Below, in pieces: positions 31,947 to 41,565 of a stretch of DNA of 64,000 bases. Below the pieces are notes generated by a model. That model saw nothing but the letters and a program-made list of their open reading frames with translations, had not been told where the DNA came from and did no database searches. This stretch comes from Chloroflexota bacterium (GTDB taxonomy: Bacteria; Chloroflexota; Anaerolineae; Aggregatilineales; Phototrophicaceae): positions 34,245-98,244 of the forward strand of contig JAPPEU010000073.1 in assembly GCA_028875245.1 (NCBI GenBank), read 5' to 3'. Numbering within the stretch: position 1 is the stretch's first letter; every line of letters starts with the position of its first letter. Made by a program: the position numbers and the translations under genes.

Positions 31947-33170
31947 ATGAACACGCCCATTCCCGTCACGCGTCAAGACGTCAAGCGCCTCAGCGTCGTC
32001 AAGCAGGGCCTGCATCAGCGACCCGCCGGGGGCGACAAGGCCGCCCTCAAGCGCATCATTGAGCGCATCGGCCTGCTGCAGCTGGATTCGATCAGCGTGG
32101 TCGCCCGCAGCCATTATTTGGTCATGCTGGCTCGCGCCGGCCTCTACGACCCCGCCGAGCTGGACGCCCTGCTGGACTGCGGCTTCCTCTTCGAGACCTG
32201 GGCGCACGCTATGTGCCAGCTGCCGACCGCGCACTACCCCTGGTATCACGCTTACATCGGGGAGAAGCAGCTCAAAGAGAGCCAGTGGCAGCTCGACCGC
32301 TTCGACATCAACATGGCGCCCATCATCGAGAACGTGCTGGAGACGATCCGCCAGCGCGGTCCCATGTCGTCGAAGGAGTTCGAAAGCGAGCGGCGCGGCG
32401 AGGGCGGCTGGTGGAATTGGAAACCGACCAAGGTGGCGCTGGAATACCTCTTCGACCGCGGCGAACTGATGGTCAGCCATCGCGTCAAATTTCAGCGTTA
32501 TTACGACCTGCCCGAGCGCGTCCTCGATCACAGCCGGTTCAGGCTCGACAAGTCGATTGAGGATTTCCGCCGCTGGACCATCGAGCGCGGCCTGCGCCAT
32601 ATCGGCATCGGCACGAGCAATCAGGTCGCCGATTATTATCGCCAGTACAAGCGCGGCGCCGCCGTCATACTGGCGGACATGCTCAAAGACGGAAGCGCGC
32701 TGCCGGTTGTAGTTGAGGGCTGGAAAGAAGCCGCCTTCATCCACCGCGAGGACTTGGCGCAGCTCGAAGCGATTCAAGCGGGCGAGCATGCGCCGGGGCT
32801 GACCGTGTTCTTGTCGCCTTTCGACAACCTGTTCTGGGACCGCAACCGCGACGAGGCGCTCTGGGATTTCTTCTATCGCATCGAGGTCTACACGCCGAAA
32901 GCAAAGCGCGTCTACGGCTATTATGTCATGCCGATATTGCACGGCAGCGAGTTGATTGGGCGCATCGACCCCAAGGTCGAGCGGGTGAAGAAGCGCCTCA
33001 TCTTCAACAACCTGCACCTGGAGCGCGGCGTCAAGCTGAACGGCGCGCTGAACCGCGGCTTGATCGGCGCCATTGAGGAGTTCATGAGTTTTCACGCTTG
33101 TGACAGCTTCGACTTGATCAAATGCAACCGCGCCCCCCTGGCCCGCAGGCTGCGCAAACACTTCGCCTGA
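31947..33170 (+). CDS. YcaQ/AlkX-like DNA glycosylase (HTH_42 family)
   Basis: The 407-residue protein belongs to the winged-helix YcaQ family, whose members unhook DNA interstrand cross-links. The conserved catalytic region near the N-terminus reads LLQLDSISVVARSHYLVMLARAG (the Q-x-Q/D segment). It continues with LFETWAHAMCQLP, WWNWKPTKVALEYLFDRGELM (winged helix), LLSPFDNLFWDRNR-type sequence (VFLSPFDNLFWD) and a C-terminal GRIDPKVER domain. ATG 31947 opens the frame. It stands next to the defence-like island and is divergent from the ATPase. Confidence 0.9.
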   Translation: MNTPIPVTRQDVKRLSVVKQGLHQRPAGGDKAALKRIIERIGLLQLDSISVVARSHYLVMLARAGLYDPAELDALLDCGFLFETWAHAMCQLPTAHYPWYHAYIGEKQLKESQWQLDRFDINMAPIIENVLETIRQRGPMSSKEFESERRGEGGWWNWKPTKVALEYLFDRGELMVSHRVKFQRYYDLPERVLDHSRFRLDKSIEDFRRWTIERGLRHIGIGTSNQVADYYRQYKRGAAVILADMLKDGSALPVVVEGWKEAAFIHREDLAQLEAIQAGEHAPGLTVFLSPFDNLFWDRNRDEALWDFFYRIEVYTPKAKRVYGYYVMPILHGSELIGRIDPKVERVKKRLIFNNLHLERGVKLNGALNRGLIGAIEEFMSFHACDSFDLIKCNRAPLARRLRKHFA

Positions 33171-33223
33171 GCCTGGTAGCCCTCTTATTTCGCTCATTTT
33201 ATGAACCCTAAACGAAGAAATCT

Positions 33224-33366
33224 GTAGGGGCGGCTCGCTGAGTCGCCCGTTTCCAATTCCTTTTGGAAATCAGAGGGCGAGCCACCGTCTCGCCCCTAGG
33301 GATTCACGTTTGTATGGAGTTTTTGTTTTGCCTGAGCCAAGTCGCGGCTGGCGAGTGGCTGTTATA
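33224..33366 (-). repeat. Composite dispersed repeat, copy 3
   Basis: The double hairpin 33224-33300 (TGTAGGGGCGGCTC-GCT-GAGTCGCCC with one G-T pair; GGGCGAGCCACCGTCTCGCCCCTAG) has a small palindrome, TTTCCAATTCCTTTTGGAAA, in its spacer. The arm follows at 33313-33366 in reverse orientation, somewhat decayed (GAGCCAAGTCGCGGCTGGCGA). It fills the gap before the next gene. Confidence 0.7.
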
Positions 33367-33398
33367 ATGAAGTTACGCAGGTTTAGCGCGGTTTGGAA

Positions 33399-34316
33399 AT
33401 GCAAGCCAGCATTGCCGAAATCCTGGATAATCCAGCGGCCTATGCCGGCCGGATCATGAATGTTGATGGCATCTTGCTCATCACCGATTACGACCGGGAC
33501 GTTGCCCGCTTCCAGCAGGTTTGGCTGGTGCAGCAGGGCGAGCCGCGCAACCGCGCCCTGCGCGCCCAAGCCATCAGCAGCGATTCGACGTTATGGCATG
33601 GCTTGTCGCGCCTGAACCCGCGGCACATGCCCGGCTTTCAGACTTATCGCGTACATGACGCGGCGCGCGCTTGCGTTCGGGTCGTCCAGGCCGCGGAAGG
33701 CGCCGGCGAGCCGACCGCCGAGATTTTGACGGCCGCCGTGTATCGCCAGGAGTTTACGCTCTATGTCGGCGCGGGAGGCGTTCGGCTGGACCAGGCGCTG
33801 CCGGCGCGCGCTTCCATCCGTTCCTTGCCGGAGATTCAGTCCAGTATCGCGCGTTTCCTCGGCCGGCGCTGCCATGTCTATGGCACGCTGGTCATTCGCT
33901 CGGCGCCGTCGGCGCAATTCTTGCTGCCGGGCAAAATCCCCTACTCCGACGATTTTCGCAGCACGGTGAGCCGGTTGGGCGCGGGCAATATCGAGACCAC
34001 CTGGCTGGCCGATATCGAATATCCCCAGAGCGAAAGCGCGCCCGTCGAATTCGATCGCCTGCCCGAATCGATCAATATCGACGCCGAATACCGGATTCGG
34101 GAGCAGCTTGCCGTCTTGCCGGGCATCAACCAGACGATCGTCAAACCTGCCATCGTCGCCGGTACGCTGGCCGCCCGCGATCAAGACGAGCATTTCGCGA
34201 CCCTGACCGATATCGAAAATGTCTACCTGCAAAATATCTGCTACACCGAAGCGGGGAAATCGCTGGAATCGGTGATCAAGCTCAAGAACTTTGAAGCCCT
34301 CGCCATTGAAATCTGA
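33399..34316 (+). CDS. Unknown protein with possible OB-fold-like start
   Basis: The product is 305 residues from ATG 33399; TTG 33393 is a possible alternative start two codons upstream. It is soluble, without signal peptide or transmembrane helix. The opening SIAEILDNPAAYAGRIMNVDGILLITD resembles the first strands of an OB-fold. Three similar segments (IAEILDNPAAYAG, IQSSIARFLGRRCHVYGTLV, VAGTLAARDQDEH) may be repeats of one small beta domain. No family is recognised. Its 3' end overlaps the convergent BatA/VWA gene by 35 bases. Confidence 0.75.
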   Translation: MQASIAEILDNPAAYAGRIMNVDGILLITDYDRDVARFQQVWLVQQGEPRNRALRAQAISSDSTLWHGLSRLNPRHMPGFQTYRVHDAARACVRVVQAAEGAGEPTAEILTAAVYRQEFTLYVGAGGVRLDQALPARASIRSLPEIQSSIARFLGRRCHVYGTLVIRSAPSAQFLLPGKIPYSDDFRSTVSRLGAGNIETTWLADIEYPQSESAPVEFDRLPESINIDAEYRIREQLAVLPGINQTIVKPAIVAGTLAARDQDEHFATLTDIENVYLQNICYTEAGKSLESVIKLKNFEALAIEI

Positions 34317-36219
34317 AAGGCCGCGGCGTCGACCGCAGCAAAGTCGGCAGGCCCAGCCGCCGGTGATAGACGATCCACTCGATGGCCAGCAGCAGCAGCG
34401 CCGCCAGCGCCAGCCACATCCAAAACTCCTGCGTGCCCAGCTGCGCATCGGCGTCGGCTGCGAGCGTCCCGCCGCCTAGCTGCAAGTCGGCTTCGGCCCG
34501 CGGGGTGATGTCGCTCTCGCCCGCCCCGAAGAGGTTGATGGCGAAGCTCTGCGCGCTCGTCACTTCTCCATCTTGCAGAATCTCCAGGCGATACAGGCCC
34601 AGCAGCCCGGTGTCGGTAAAGGCGACCCGGTCGCCGGCGGCGGGCAGCTCATGAAGTGACCCGTCCGGGGTCGTAATGCGGATGCTTTCGGCGAGCAGGG
34701 GCGGCGAAATCGCCAGCACATCGCCGACGCGCAAGCCAGCGGGCAGGGAAACGATGTCCAGCGGCGAGAACCAGTCGAGCAGGTTCGCCATCAGCACGGG
34801 CCATGCGATCAAGAGCGGCAGGTTGGAATCGCGCAGGTCGAAGGGCAGAAGGGCGATTTGCTGCGCGTTCACCTCGCCGGCCAGGAGAACGGCGCCGGCC
34901 TCGGAGCGGGCCAGGGTCTGCGCCCAGCCGGCCTCGACAGCGCGATATTCCAGCAGGCTCATCTCGTCCAGATCGACGAAGGCGGTAATCGGCGATTCGT
35001 CGGCGAGCGCGATATCGTTCGTCGCCTCCAGCGGCGCGCCGATGGCGAAGAGCGGCGTCGAATTGGGCGGATTGACAATGAGCATGTCGCCGGCCGGCAG
35101 ATCGTTGGGCAGCCAATTGTCAAAGACATAAAGGTCGAAGGCTTCACCGGGCAGGCGGCGGTTCTCGGCGTTGCCGCGGAAGGTCTGGACGCCGGGCAGG
35201 CTGCGCAGCGCTTGTTCGAGGAAGAGGTTATCGCCGGCGGACACATAATAGACGCGCCGCGTTGTTGTTTCGTTGCGCACGGTCCAGGCTTGATTGTCGA
35301 GGGCGAGGAAGTCATCCACATCGTTATCGAAGGTGAGCGTCGCCGAAAGCGTCTCAAAGGGTTCGTCGATCGGCTCCTCAAAGGGAATCGGCAGTTGGCT
35401 GCGCGGCGGGATCCGGCCGCTGCGGGAGAGGCGCAGGACATCATCAAGGCGGATGACCAGGGAAATATCCGCCGGCTCCGCGCCGTAATTCGTCACCTGG
35501 GCGAAGAGCTGTGGCGCCCCGCCGGCGAGGGCGCGCGCCGCCAGCGCAGTGATGCCGACATTGTTCGCCGATTCACCCACGGGCACATAAATCGGTTGGG
35601 GGATATTGGCGGGCAGCCCAGCCACGTCCCCCAGCCCGCCATCGGAAATCATGACGATGCTGAAGTTTTCCGCGCCGGAGGCGCCGGCGGCCGCCAGCGT
35701 CAGAGCGGTGTCCCAATCGGCGGCGCCATAGCCCGGCGTCATGCCCTCAAGCGCGCGGCGGAGCTCGTTTTTGTCGGCGGTGTAGGCGGTCAGCGGCTCG
35801 GCGATCTCGGCGACGCGAATCAGCGAAATGACATCTTGCGGGTTCATGTTGCTGACGATCTGTCTCCCCTGCTCTATCGCGGCGGCGAAACGGGTTCGGC
35901 CGTCGATGTCATGCGCCGTCATGCTGCCGGAGGCATCGACGAGCAGGGCGATCTTGCCGGCGCTGACCGTCGGCACGGTGATGAAGGGGCGGGCCAGCGC
36001 CAGGACCAGCAGCAGCAGAATCAGCAGCTGCAGGAAGAGAAGCAAGTTGCGCCGCAGACGCTGCCAGGGGGTGTTGGCTTCGGTATCCTGCACCACCTGC
36101 CGCCAAAGAAAGGTGCTGGAAATCAGCACTTCTCGCCGGCGCAAGCGCAGCATGTAGAGCAGCAGTATCGGAATCGCGATGGCCAGCGCGGCGAATGCGG
36201 CCGGCGCCAGAAATGACAT
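34282..36219 (-). CDS. BatA/VWA domain membrane protein
   Basis: The 645-residue protein starts with the BatA domain: LAPAAFAALAIAIPILLLYMLRLRRREV, a cytoplasmic loop (FLWRQVVQDTEANTPWQRLRRN), then a second helix (LLLFLQLLILLLLVLALARPF). A VWA domain follows with the MIDAS motif DASGSM near residue 94 and ISDGGLGD at the later metal site. The C-terminal part is strand-rich and ends with a helix (FWMWLALAALLLLAIEWIVY). Similar proteins occur with MoxR ATPases, but none is adjacent here. Envelope function is inferred from the anchors. Confidence 0.9.
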   Translation of the reverse strand: MSFLAPAAFAALAIAIPILLLYMLRLRRREVLISSTFLWRQVVQDTEANTPWQRLRRNLLLFLQLLILLLLVLALARPFITVPTVSAGKIALLVDASGSMTAHDIDGRTRFAAAIEQGRQIVSNMNPQDVISLIRVAEIAEPLTAYTADKNELRRALEGMTPGYGAADWDTALTLAAAGASGAENFSIVMISDGGLGDVAGLPANIPQPIYVPVGESANNVGITALAARALAGGAPQLFAQVTNYGAEPADISLVIRLDDVLRLSRSGRIPPRSQLPIPFEEPIDEPFETLSATLTFDNDVDDFLALDNQAWTVRNETTTRRVYYVSAGDNLFLEQALRSLPGVQTFRGNAENRRLPGEAFDLYVFDNWLPNDLPAGDMLIVNPPNSTPLFAIGAPLEATNDIALADESPITAFVDLDEMSLLEYRAVEAGWAQTLARSEAGAVLLAGEVNAQQIALLPFDLRDSNLPLLIAWPVLMANLLDWFSPLDIVSLPAGLRVGDVLAISPPLLAESIRITTPDGSLHELPAAGDRVAFTDTGLLGLYRLEILQDGEVTSAQSFAINLFGAGESDITPRAEADLQLGGGTLAADADAQLGTQEFWMWLALAALLLLAIEWIVYHRRLGLPTLLRSTPRPFRFQWRGLQSS

Positions 36220-36330
36220 GGGCTTCCACCAGATTTCGTGTTTGTCGTTTAGAGTATATCATGCGCGCTCGGGACAATATATGGTGCGGCTCGCCCCCTC
36301 TCCCCGTTTCCTATTCATCCGGCGAGACAC

Positions 36331-36359
36331 GCAGGGGCGGCTTATCAAATCGCCCGGTT
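36331..36359. repeat. Single TGTAGGGGCG-type hairpin
   Basis: CAGGGGCGGCTT-ATC-AAATCGCCCGG, one decayed hairpin of the dispersed family, between the BatA/VWA gene and the next minus-strand gene. Confidence 0.5.
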
Positions 36360-36382
36360 TCTACAATCAGCGCGGCGGGCGG

Positions 36383-36817
36383 TCAAGCGTCGGATTGCGG
36401 CATCTCGATGGACGGCAGGTGCAGCAGTTGGGCGTTCAAATCTTCGAGGGCGCGCCGCAGGGCCGGCGACGCGATGGCCGCAAACTGAGCGATGCGATAC
36501 TGATCGTTCAAATTGCTCGATTGCAGCACCGTGAGCGAATGGGGGTCATCCAAGCGGATCAGGCGCGGGTAAACATCCAGCAGATTGTGCCGCAGCATGG
36601 CCATGGTGGACGCGAGACTGGTCGGCCGCCCGTCGAGTTTGAGCTGGGTCGCGGCCGGGTCAATGCGATCCGTGGCCGCCGCTTTCTCCGCTTGTGCCAG
36701 CAGCTTCAGCGTCTGGGCGATCCAGGCTTCGAGCGGACGATAGCGCGCGGGACTCAGCGATTCGCCGCGCAGGGTCAGGCGCAGGGCTTGAATGACGGCG
36801 CGGGCAAAGCGGATCAT
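36383..36817 (-). CDS. Unknown helical protein
   Basis: The 144-residue, mostly helical soluble protein has LEAWIAQTLKLLAQAEKAA, ASTMAMLRHNLLDVYPRLI and a C-terminal PALRRALEDLNAQLLHLP. No family is recognised. It starts at ATG 36817, overlapping the stop of the FAD oxidoreductase gene by four bases, so it is probably translated with it and may be an accessory protein to it. Confidence 0.65.
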   Translation of the reverse strand: MIRFARAVIQALRLTLRGESLSPARYRPLEAWIAQTLKLLAQAEKAAATDRIDPAATQLKLDGRPTSLASTMAMLRHNLLDVYPRLIRLDDPHSLTVLQSSNLNDQYRIAQFAAIASPALRRALEDLNAQLLHLPSIEMPQSDA

Positions 36818-37776
36818 CGTTTTCTGCCGGCTTTCAAGAATTCGAGCGCTTCTTGCGCTGCCTGTCGACCGGCGCAGATCCGCTCATCGAGATAGGCGAC
36901 GCCGCTGCGCTCAGGTGGCGCGCAACAGTAATCGCTGCCAACAAGGCTCAGGCCCGGCGGCAGCAGTTCGCGTATCGCTCTTATTTTCTCGCGGTGATCG
37001 TCCGCATAATCCGACAGCAGGTCCGCCTCCGGCCAATAATCGACGCGGGCGGCGATGGGCGCCGCGCTCCCGCCGACGCGCTGCGCAGCCCGGCCGATGA
37101 CATCCGCCGGCCTTGCTTCCTCGGCAGAGCGGAAGGCAACCTGCAGCAGCTTGTGGTCGCGGTCGGGCAGGCGCTCGGTTTGGTCGACGGCGATGATGAA
37201 GGGAAAAGTCTCATCGGGAGAGAAATCAAGGCCCGCGGGCAAATCGCTTTGATGATAACCGAGCGAGACGCGCCGGATCGCATCATAGCGAAACTCCGTC
37301 AAGAGCCGAGCGGCTTCAGGCGCCAGATTCCACAGCATGCGGGCGGCATAAAGCGCGGGTGCCGCCAGAATCAGCGCGCCGCCATCAAGCATGATGCCGT
37401 TCTCGAGGCAGATAGTGAAGCGACTGCGCAATGCTCCGAGGGAGCTGACGGCCATGCGCATGAGCCGCCCGCCACCCAGCCGACAGGCGAAAGCGCGCGC
37501 GAGCGATTCACTGCCCCGGCGAAAAACGCAGATGTCATCGGCGAGCGGGAGAATCGACGCCTCCAGGTCAAATTCCGGCGGCAGGGCGTCAGCCGCGGGA
37601 CGGCGAAAGGCGAAGGCGCAGGCGTCCATGATGAAGCCGCCCGCGACGCTGCTGCCGATGCCGCCGCCGAAGCGCCGCTTGACTTCGATGACGGTGTAGG
37701 CTGCCCCGCGTTTTTCCAGTTCATAACAGGCGGCCAGCCCGCTCAGCCCGCCGCCGATGACGACTACATCGCGCAT
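36814..37776 (-). CDS. FAD-dependent oxidoreductase (short amine oxidase/PPOX-like)
   Basis: The 320-residue protein opens with the dinucleotide-binding motif VVVIGGGLSGLAACYELEKRG and the acidic strand end EVKRRFGG, as in protoporphyrinogen oxidase and amine oxidases. At 320 residues it is much shorter than the usual 420-480, with the substrate domain reduced. The C-terminal FAD contact reads GLSLVGSDYCCAPPERSGV. Substrate unknown; a porphyrin or amine is conceivable. It forms a two-gene unit with the helical protein downstream. Confidence 0.8.
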   Translation of the reverse strand: MRDVVVIGGGLSGLAACYELEKRGAAYTVIEVKRRFGGGIGSSVAGGFIMDACAFAFRRPAADALPPEFDLEASILPLADDICVFRRGSESLARAFACRLGGGRLMRMAVSSLGALRSRFTICLENGIMLDGGALILAAPALYAARMLWNLAPEAARLLTEFRYDAIRRVSLGYHQSDLPAGLDFSPDETFPFIIAVDQTERLPDRDHKLLQVAFRSAEEARPADVIGRAAQRVGGSAAPIAARVDYWPEADLLSDYADDHREKIRAIRELLPPGLSLVGSDYCCAPPERSGVAYLDERICAGRQAAQEALEFLKAGRKR

Positions 37777-37787
37777 CGCAATCCTTT

Positions 37788-37949
37788 TTCACCGCGACTG
37801 TTCGCAAGTCACAACTTGACAGACACAAATCAACTGACACGCAAAAACCGATGTCTGTAGGGGCGTTTGACCCGCAGTGTCTACGCGCGACGCTGGAACG
37901 CCCAAAAATGTGACTGGAAGAGCGGGCGTCTCAGCGAGACGCCCCTACA
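37788..37949 (+). repeat. Composite dispersed repeat, copy 4
   Basis: The arm 37788-37841 (TTCACCGCGACTGTTCGCAAGTCACAACTTG) is followed by the double hairpin 37856-37949. Its first half is enlarged by the CAGTGTCTACGCG insert, and its second half is GGGCGTCTC-AGC-GAGACGCCCCTACA. It fills most of the gap upstream of the Fur-family gene. Confidence 0.7.
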
Positions 37950-38070
37950 ATGTTCCTTATTCTGTGCATCTGATTTTCAGAGCCACTGAGATGTTTCTGC
38001 ACTTAAAGCGAAGTTGCCGCCTCCGCGCTGTCAGACTTGTCCAGCGCAGGAATCATAGCGCAACTTCGAG

Positions 38071-38076
38071 TATAAT
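38071..38076 (+). promoter_or_regulatory. TATAAT box of the Fur-family gene
   Basis: A perfect TATAAT lies 30 bases before ATG 38107. The -35 region is weak, as expected for a regulated promoter. Autoregulation is possible but no clear operator palindrome is seen. Confidence 0.45.
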
Positions 38077-38106
38077 ACGCGGGACATTGTGGCAGGACAA
38101 CTCTCC

Positions 38107-38529
38107 ATGAGCGCAGACAGCCCGCACATCCAGCGATTGAAACAAGCCGGCTGCCGCTTGACGCAGGCGCGGCTGACCGTGCTCGCCGTGCTGGAAGCGG
38201 AGCGCGGGCATATCACCTCGGCTGATGTCTTGGCGAAGGTCGAGCGCGTCAACCCGGCGATCGGGAGGGCCAGCGTCTTTCGCACCCTCGACCTGTTTAC
38301 GCAGCTGGGCATCATCCGCCCGACTTACATCGACACGAGCCTGACGCCGACTTATGTGATGATGCGCGACGGGCATCATCATCATGTCATTTGCACGGCC
38401 TGCAAGCGCTTCTTCGAATTCGACGACTGCGGCATGGAGGCGCTGACGCGGAATTTGGAAGAGACGCTGGACATTCGCATCAGCGGTCATCTGCTGGAGT
38501 TTTATGGTCTGTGCGCGGCTTGCAAATAG
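38107..38529 (+). CDS. Fur family transcriptional regulator
   Basis: From ATG 38107 (AGGA upstream; GTG 38089 is an alternative) the product is 140 residues. The N-terminal winged helix contains GCRLTQARLTVLAVLEAERGHITSADVL and RASVFRTLDLFTQLGII. The dimerisation domain carries the metal-site histidines HHHH (about 90-93) and two zinc cysteine pairs, CTAC (96-99) and CAAC (136-139). Metal choice (iron, zinc, manganese or peroxide sensing) cannot be told. The thiolase gene follows 39 bases later on the same strand. The FetA/FetB-like exporter is about 9 kb away. Confidence 0.92.
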   Translation: MSADSPHIQRLKQAGCRLTQARLTVLAVLEAERGHITSADVLAKVERVNPAIGRASVFRTLDLFTQLGIIRPTYIDTSLTPTYVMMRDGHHHHVICTACKRFFEFDDCGMEALTRNLEETLDIRISGHLLEFYGLCAACK

Positions 38530-38568
38530 CTTTTGGCCAGGGCGCAGGCGGGCGCCGGAGTTGCAGTA

Positions 38569-39858
38569 ATGAGCGAAGTTGTCATCGTCAGCGCGGTACG
38601 GACGCCGATCGGCAAGATCCGCGGCGCGCTTGCGGCTGTGCGGCCCGATGACCTGGCGGCGCTGGTCATCCGCGAAGCTGTCGCGCGAGCCGGCGTCGGG
38701 CCCGCTGAGATCGAAGAAGTTTATTTTGGCTGCGCCAACCAGGCGGGCGAGGACAACCGCAACGTGGCGCGGATGGGATTGCTGCTGGCGGGCTTGCCGG
38801 ATTCCGTCGCCGGCGTCACGGTCAACCGCCTCTGCGCCAGCGGGCTGAACGCGGTCAATCAGGCGGCGCGCGCCATCAAAGCGGGCGAAGGCGATGTCTT
38901 CGTCGCCGGCGGGGTCGAGAGCATGAGCCGGGCGCCTTATTCGCTGCCGAAGAACCCCATCGGCTTTGGCCCCTCGGGCAATGTCACCGGCTGGGATACG
39001 ACGCTGGGCTGGCGCTACCCCAACCCCAAGCTGGCGGCGCGCTATCCGCTGGAGGCGATGGGCGAGACGGCGGAGAACATCTTCGAAAAGAGCCGCGCCG
39101 GCGAAATCGAGGGCGGCGAAATCACGCGAGAGGCGCAGGACCGCTTCGCCCTGCAAAGCCAGGAACGGGCGATCAAGGCGATCAACGCCGGTTATTTCGA
39201 GCGCGAGATAGTGCCCGTCCGCATTCCGCAGCGCAAGGGCGCTGACACCGTCGTCAATGCCGATGAACATCCCTTTTACCGCCGGGTCAATGGCCGCTAT
39301 GAAGTGGCGACGAGCCGGGAGAAACTGGCGGCGCTGCGGCCCGCCTTTCGCGAAGGGGGGGCGGTGACGGCCGGCAATTCCAGCGGCATGAACGATGGCG
39401 CCTGCGCGCTGGTGTTGATGTCGGCGGAGAAAGCGCGGGCTTCGAATTTGCAGCCGCTTGCCACCTGGATCGGCAGCGCGGCGGCCGGCGTCGACCCGCG
39501 CGTGATGGGCTTGGGGCCGGTGTCGGCTGTGCAAAAGCTGCTGGCGCGGCACCAGCTGACCATCGACGCGATTGACCTGGCCGAATTAAACGAAGCCTTC
39601 GCCGTGCAAGCGATCGCGGTCATGCGCGAACTCGGCTTGCGTGAGAGCATCACCAACGTCAACGGCGGCGCCATCGCCCTGGGGCATCCGCTGGGCTGCT
39701 CGGGCGCGCGCATCTTGACGACTCTGCTCTACGAAATGCGGCGGCGGATGGAGGCGGGCGAGCGCATGCGCTATGGCCTGGCGGCGCTCTGCGTCGGCGT
39801 TGGTCAAGGCGAGGCGACTTTGATCAAATGTACAAAGGATGCAGGGGCGTCTAGCTAA
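38569..39858 (+). CDS. Thiolase (3-oxoadipyl-CoA/acetyl-CoA acyltransferase type)
   Basis: The 429-residue enzyme has the thiolase catalytic set: nucleophile Cys89 in VNRLCASGL, His373 in [11 protein letters not shown] and Cys408 in [15 protein letters not shown] is also present. The stretch [25 protein letters not shown] followed by [12 protein letters not shown] is characteristic of PcaF/PaaJ-like thiolases, but acetoacetyl-CoA thiolases look similar. GGAG nine bases before ATG 38569 sets the start. With the CoA-transferase 88 bases downstream it would either finish an aromatic (beta-ketoadipate) pathway or degrade acetoacetate. Confidence 0.93.
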   Translation: MSEVVIVSAVRTPIGKIRGALAAVRPDDLAALVIREAVARAGVGPAEIEEVYFGCANQAGEDNRNVARMGLLLAGLPDSVAGVTVNRLCASGLNAVNQAARAIKAGEGDVFVAGGVESMSRAPYSLPKNPIGFGPSGNVTGWDTTLGWRYPNPKLAARYPLEAMGETAENIFEKSRAGEIEGGEITREAQDRFALQSQERAIKAINAGYFEREIVPVRIPQRKGADTVVNADEHPFYRRVNGRYEVATSREKLAALRPAFREGGAVTAGNSSGMNDGACALVLMSAEKARASNLQPLATWIGSAAAGVDPRVMGLGPVSAVQKLLARHQLTIDAIDLAELNEAFAVQAIAVMRELGLRESITNVNGGAIALGHPLGCSGARILTTLLYEMRRRMEAGERMRYGLAALCVGVGQGEATLIKCTKDAGASS

Positions 39859-39933
39859 GGGTCAGCCACCGTCTGACCCCTACAGGTACCACTTGTATTG
39901 GACGTTGTAGGGGCAAGACGGTGACCCGCCCAG
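39843..39933. repeat. Two partial TGTAGGGGCG-type hairpins
   Basis: CAGGGGCGTCTAGCTAAGGGTCAGCC..CTGACCCCTACAG and TGTAGGGGCAAGACGGTGACCCGCCC. They occupy the gap between thiolase and CoA-transferase genes, so if the two are co-transcribed the hairpins would be in the message. Confidence 0.55.
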
Positions 39934-39946
39934 GCGAAAGTCAGCG

Positions 39947-41284
39947 ATGAAACAGATACCGCGAATGTCGGCGGAAGAAGCGGCGGCCCTGGTGAAATCA
40001 GGCGCTGTGATGATGGTCGGCGGTTTCGGCATGACCGGCGCGCCGGTGCATTTGCTGCATGCGCTGGCGGAAACTGACGCGCGCGACTTGACCTACATCG
40101 CCAACAACATCGGCGAGCCCGGGCTGGGTGGCGGGCGGCTGCTGCGCAATGGGCAAATCAAGAAGGCCATCGGCTCATATTTCACCAGCAACCGGGAAGT
40201 GGTGGAAGCGGCGCTGAACGGCGACATCGATTATGAATTGCTGCCGCAGGGCTCCATGGCGGAGGCGATTCGTGCGGGCGGCGCCGGCATTGGCGGATTT
40301 TATACGCCGACAGCGGCCGGTACGCGCCTGGGCGACGCCGCGGATGCGCGCATGATTAATGGCAGAGCGCAGGTCTTCGTGGCCGGTTTACGCGCCGATG
40401 TGGCTTTGATTCGCGCTCGCCGCGCCGATGAAGCGGGCAACCTCGCCTATCGCTTGACCGAGCAGAACTTCAACAAGGCGATGGCGACGGCGGCCGATCT
40501 CGTGATCGCGGAAGCCGATGAAATCCTGCCGGTCGGCGCGCTTGCGCCCGAGCACATTCACACAACCGGCAATTATGTCGATGTTTTGGTGGAAGCGGAA
40601 ACGACGCTGGAGGAGCTCGGCACATCGGCCGATGTACGGGCGCTGCGCGAGAAGGTCGATGAGCGGCGGATGGCAATCGCGCGGCGCGCCCTGGCGGAAT
40701 TGAAAGCCGGCGATGTGGTCAATCTCGGCATCGGCATCCCGACGCTGGTGGCCGATTTGATCACGGCCGAGCATGGCATCATCATGCACAGCGAGAACGG
40801 CATGCTGGGCGTCGGGCCGGCGCCGGAAACAGGCGGCGCGCTTGATTATCCGGTCAACGCCGGCAAAGCGCCGGTGACCGCCTTGCCCGGCAGCAGTTAT
40901 TTCGACAGCGCCGATTCCTTCGCCATGATCCGCGGCGGGCACATTGATGTCGCGATCATGGGCGGGCTGCAGGTTGACGAGCGGGGCAACCTGGCCAATT
41001 GGTCAATGCCGGGGGCGCCTCTGCTGGGGGTGGGCGGCGCGATGGACTTGGCCAGCGGCGCGCGCCGGCTGATCATCACGATGACGCATTGCAATCGCGA
41101 TGGCGGTGCCAAATTGCTGCCGCGCTGCAGCCTGCCGTTGACGGCTCCCGCCGCGGTTGATCTCGTGATCACTGAGCTGGCGGTCTTCGCTTTTGACGCC
41201 GAAGGCATGCGCCTGGTCGAGCTGATGCCGGGCGCGTCGCTGGATGAAGTGCGGGCGAAGACCGGGGCGCGTTTTCGTGTCTAA
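39947..41284 (+). CDS. Fused two-subunit 3-oxoacid CoA-transferase
   Basis: The 445-residue protein joins the A and B subunits of a family I CoA-transferase. The A part (about 1-220) has [18 protein letters not shown] and [22 protein letters not shown], and the B part (about 225-445) has [21 protein letters not shown]. The catalytic glutamate is Glu283 in SENGMLGVG. It moves CoA from succinyl-CoA to acetoacetate or 3-oxoadipate. Bacteria usually encode the subunits separately; this fused form resembles mitochondrial SCOT. It pairs with the thiolase just upstream. Confidence 0.93.
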   Translation: MKQIPRMSAEEAAALVKSGAVMMVGGFGMTGAPVHLLHALAETDARDLTYIANNIGEPGLGGGRLLRNGQIKKAIGSYFTSNREVVEAALNGDIDYELLPQGSMAEAIRAGGAGIGGFYTPTAAGTRLGDAADARMINGRAQVFVAGLRADVALIRARRADEAGNLAYRLTEQNFNKAMATAADLVIAEADEILPVGALAPEHIHTTGNYVDVLVEAETTLEELGTSADVRALREKVDERRMAIARRALAELKAGDVVNLGIGIPTLVADLITAEHGIIMHSENGMLGVGPAPETGGALDYPVNAGKAPVTALPGSSYFDSADSFAMIRGGHIDVAIMGGLQVDERGNLANWSMPGAPLLGVGGAMDLASGARRLIITMTHCNRDGGAKLLPRCSLPLTAPAAVDLVITELAVFAFDAEGMRLVELMPGASLDEVRAKTGARFRV

Positions 41285-41374
41285 CTGATTTAACTACAGA
41301 GGACGCGGAGACCGCAGAGACATGCCCGCATTCGCTGTCGTATTCCTGTAGGCATTGTCCAATATCTGGTGTGC

Positions 41375-41514
41375 GTAGGGGCGAGGCGGTGACTCGCCCT
41401 ACACGGCCTTATTTTACCACCCTCTTTTAAGCGAAACTGTAGAGGCGACTTATTAAGTCGCTCGCGCCCAACCCCATATACACACAACGGGCGACCCAAT
41501 GGCTCCCCCTACAG
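41375..41514. repeat. TGTAGGGGCG-type hairpins (single and double)
   Basis: GTAGGGGCGAGGCGGTGACTCGCCC at 41375-41400, then a double hairpin at 41438-41514 (TGTAGAGGCGACTT-ATT-AAGTCGC; GGGCGACCCAATGGCTCCCCCTACAG). A CACAGAGG-type repeat lies at 41291-41320. Nothing else is seen in 41285-41565. Confidence 0.65.
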
Positions 41515-41565
41515 CTTCTTCCTTTGACCACCATAAGGTTACTGCGACTTAGCAGCGGACAAGCC

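Noticed and set aside
31881..33197. Long minus-strand open frame opposite the YcaQ-like gene
   Set aside because: The plus strand has unmistakable YcaQ family motifs in the same DNA; the minus-strand product looks like typical reverse-frame sequence.
38053..39552. A 499-codon minus-strand open frame across the Fur and thiolase genes
   Set aside because: Both plus-strand genes carry full catalytic or metal motifs. The minus frame has none and spans a gene boundary.
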